A stretch of 64,000 nt of DNA from Gonocerus acuteangulatus (taxonomy: Eukaryota > Arthropoda > Insecta > Hemiptera > Coreidae): assembly GCA_946811695.1 (NCBI GenBank), contig OX328132.1, forward strand, positions 52,723,859-52,787,858. The letters run 5' to 3'. Below the pieces are notes generated by a model, which saw only the letters and a list, made by a program, of their open reading frames with translations, was not told the origin of the DNA and did no database searches. Positions 62,190 through 64,000 of the stretch are shown here, piece by piece. The position numbers and the translations under genes were made by a program. Position 1 is the first letter of the stretch, and each line of letters opens with the position of its first letter.

Positions 62190-62877
62190 ACGGCACATAT
62201 TCATCTACGTCATTAGCGCCGACATCCAGGGTGTAGCGAGGAATTTCACCAGCGAGCCGTGGGATGATAAAATTCCTGCCGGAGGTTGGGAATCGAACCC
62301 ACCATCTCCCGCTTATGAATCCAAGGCGCTAGCCATTAGACCACGGGAGACCCCGGTTCCTGTTCATATCCCTATTCTCATTTGAAAAGCATAGAATAGA
62401 AACAGATAATATTTTCCTCGGCCTATGTTCAAAGGGTTTTATGGCTATACCTGGGGTCAGGTCCGCAAGACCCTAGAATCCTCTTCTACCGATACTTCAT
62501 TTCATACGTTTCAATGAATTGGAAAATATCAAATATTTTCACACATTCCTGTGTTCTTTTACTATAGTAATAATTCTAAAGATAAAATCAATTAAAAAAT
62601 AAAATAAAAAAAACCAACAGCATAAAGGCAATTGAAAATATTCAAAAGACGTCAACGAATCTTTTTCTCTTGGCAAGCTATATTTCTAACAATGAATTGT
62701 TTTTCTTATTTTGCCTAATCTGTTTTATTGTAATATACATTATCCAACTATAAGCAATTAACAAATAACAAGGAATAAAAACAGACAAAAAGAACAGTTC
62801 GAATAAGCAAAATCAATTCATCAAGTTCTTATTTCTCCGATTGACATCGCCTAATCAAAACTTTCATCAGAACCTTT
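62076..62877 (-). mobile_element. Family A, copy 9 (distal half)
   Basis: End signature at 62080 (gtccgactcgcaggaactgc), SINE at the same place as in copy 2, and nearly identical sequence to 62820. It stops at 'atcagaacctttt' where copy 10 begins in the other direction. Confidence 0.82.
62120..62353 (-). mobile_element. SINE family 1, shared insertion
   Basis: T-run of about 65, reversed SINE, duplication CGGTTCC at 62113-62119 and 62354-62360. Site and flank are the same as at 8620, and the B box is intact here (ggaatcgaaccc reversed). Confidence 0.92.
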
Positions 62878-63012
62878 TAGCGCGGTTCCTCCCTCCCCCA
62901 TAGGGAGGAACCCCGCTTATAGGGTTGATACAATGAAACAATCCGGAAGTGCCGACTAGAAAATTTCGCGTTTCAGAACCCCTAGAGACCGAAAATAACG
63001 GTGGTTAAAATT

Positions 63013-63073
<61 letters not shown>

Positions 63074-63956
63074 CTGTTCGCTCATTTCTGGCTTCCCTGA
63101 TGGTTCGATTTTGATGAAATTTGGTACAAAAATCCGTCGTCCAATTTGAAAGGTCAAGTTCGTTAACCAGCAGAATCCGCCCACTGGAAGATGGCGTTTG
63201 GGGCAAAATTCGCGCAAAAAAAATCGTAACGCTTACGTTTTTGAGTTCATAAGCTTGTAAGTACTCGTTTTATAGGCTTCTTGGGCTAGGAAAACGAATG
63301 AAACCATTTTCAAGGCGATAGCTTTAACCGTTTTTGAGAAAATTGGAAAAATAGTTTTTGAATACCGCTTTTGGTTTGGGTACTTAGAATCATGGGATTC
63401 AGTTGAAACATTTTCTGCATGTTTTACATTCATCAAAACTAATATGTTGAAATTTTGGTTACGTTTGGAGTTAAGGAAGGGCTAGAATAAAATATTTTAT
63501 TAACAGACAAAACGTTTTGGTAACTTTGTATACTTTCCTTAATATCTCGAAAAAGGTTGAGAATCTTGGTAAACAGAAGAATACCATTAGAAAGCTTACG
63601 AAATGCTCTACAAAAAAGATTCTGATGAAAGTTTTGATTAGACGATGTCAATCAGAGAAATAAGAGCTTAAAACTGTAAAGTAATTGATTTCGCTTATTC
63701 GAACTGTTCTTTTTGTCTGTTTTTATTCCTTGTTATTTTTTAATTGCTTATAGTTGGATAATGTATCTGATAATAAATCAGGTTAAGAAAAACAATTTAA
63801 TCTTAGAGATATGGACTATATGGAGATATAACTTTTCAACTGCCTAGCGGGGTCCTTCCTATGGCGGGTTGGCCTATCCAGGTAAGATCGTAAATAAGAC
63901 CTTTCTTGAAAGTAAAGATGGAACTGTCAACTTTGGTCCTCCTCTGCCTCCCGGCA
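62878..63956 (+). mobile_element. Family A, copy 10
   Basis: Hairpin start 62878-62920, (TA)n 63016-63068, unit at about 63541. Its final 150 bases match the end of copy 5 (about 32925-33065). The end signature is absent. Confidence 0.8.
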
Positions 63957-63964
63957 CTTTCAAT

Positions 63965-64000
63965 GCTGACGAAGGCTACCAATGAGTAGCTGAAACGTCC
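63965..64000 (+). ncRNA. Hammerhead-like motif at window edge
   Basis: CUGACGA, extra A, stem GGCUAC-CAAUGA-GUAGCU (last pair G-U), then GAAA and CGUCC. The CUGANGA box is complete. Probably the end of another PLE continuing past the window. Confidence 0.5.

Noticed and set aside
62680..62760. Family A phrase 'ctgttttattgtaatataca' as a promoter
   Set aside because: Part of the internal unit in all copies; no independent promoter evidence.

Overview
This is a gene-poor, very AT-rich stretch of an animal nuclear genome. The transposon set suggests an arthropod, probably an insect: Jockey-, I- and RTE-type LINEs with RNase H or zinc-knuckle tails, Penelope-like elements (PLEs), hAT transposons and tRNA-derived SINEs. 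The species cannot be named from sequence alone. The only host gene I can support is one C-terminal coding exon of membralin (TMEM259) on the minus strand (58376-58780). It has a clear acceptor upstream, and a strong donor six bases after the stop codon suggests an intron in the 3' UTR. The quiet 54.8-58.4 kb block is then probably 3' UTR or UTR intron, and 58.8-64.0 kb is the upstream intron.

Layout. 0-5.5 kb: a minisatellite, a palindromic hAT-like MITE, a full tRNA-SINE, and a PLE carrying a GIY-YIG domain and a hammerhead-like motif, split by a LINE with a 14-bp target duplication. 5.5-17 kb: three copies of 'family A' (hairpin ends, central (TA)n tract), a long palindrome beside a hAT relic, and several SINEs. 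17-21.3 kb: an RTE LINE split by a Jockey LINE and by a SINE. 24.2-25.7 kb: a minisatellite split by a fresh-looking I-type LINE. 26-41 kb: two copies of 'family B' (ends made of repeated GTGGTCAAAGGTACAAC), a tandem run of family A, and a 640-bp tandem duplication built from (TA)n and family B ends. 41-50.6 kb: a Jockey relic, another family A copy, a hAT element with long inverted arrays of 124-bp repeats, and a second SINE family. 50.6-64 kb: a clean hAT MITE, family A copies and the membralin locus.

Nothing here acts as a pathway. The interest lies in nested insertions that give a relative history, in two repeat families I cannot match confidently to a known group (A looks like a Helentron-associated HINE/DINE element; B is unplaced), and in hammerhead-like RNA motifs whose stem II covaries between copies. 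All element boundaries are read by eye from terminal repeats and target-site duplications.
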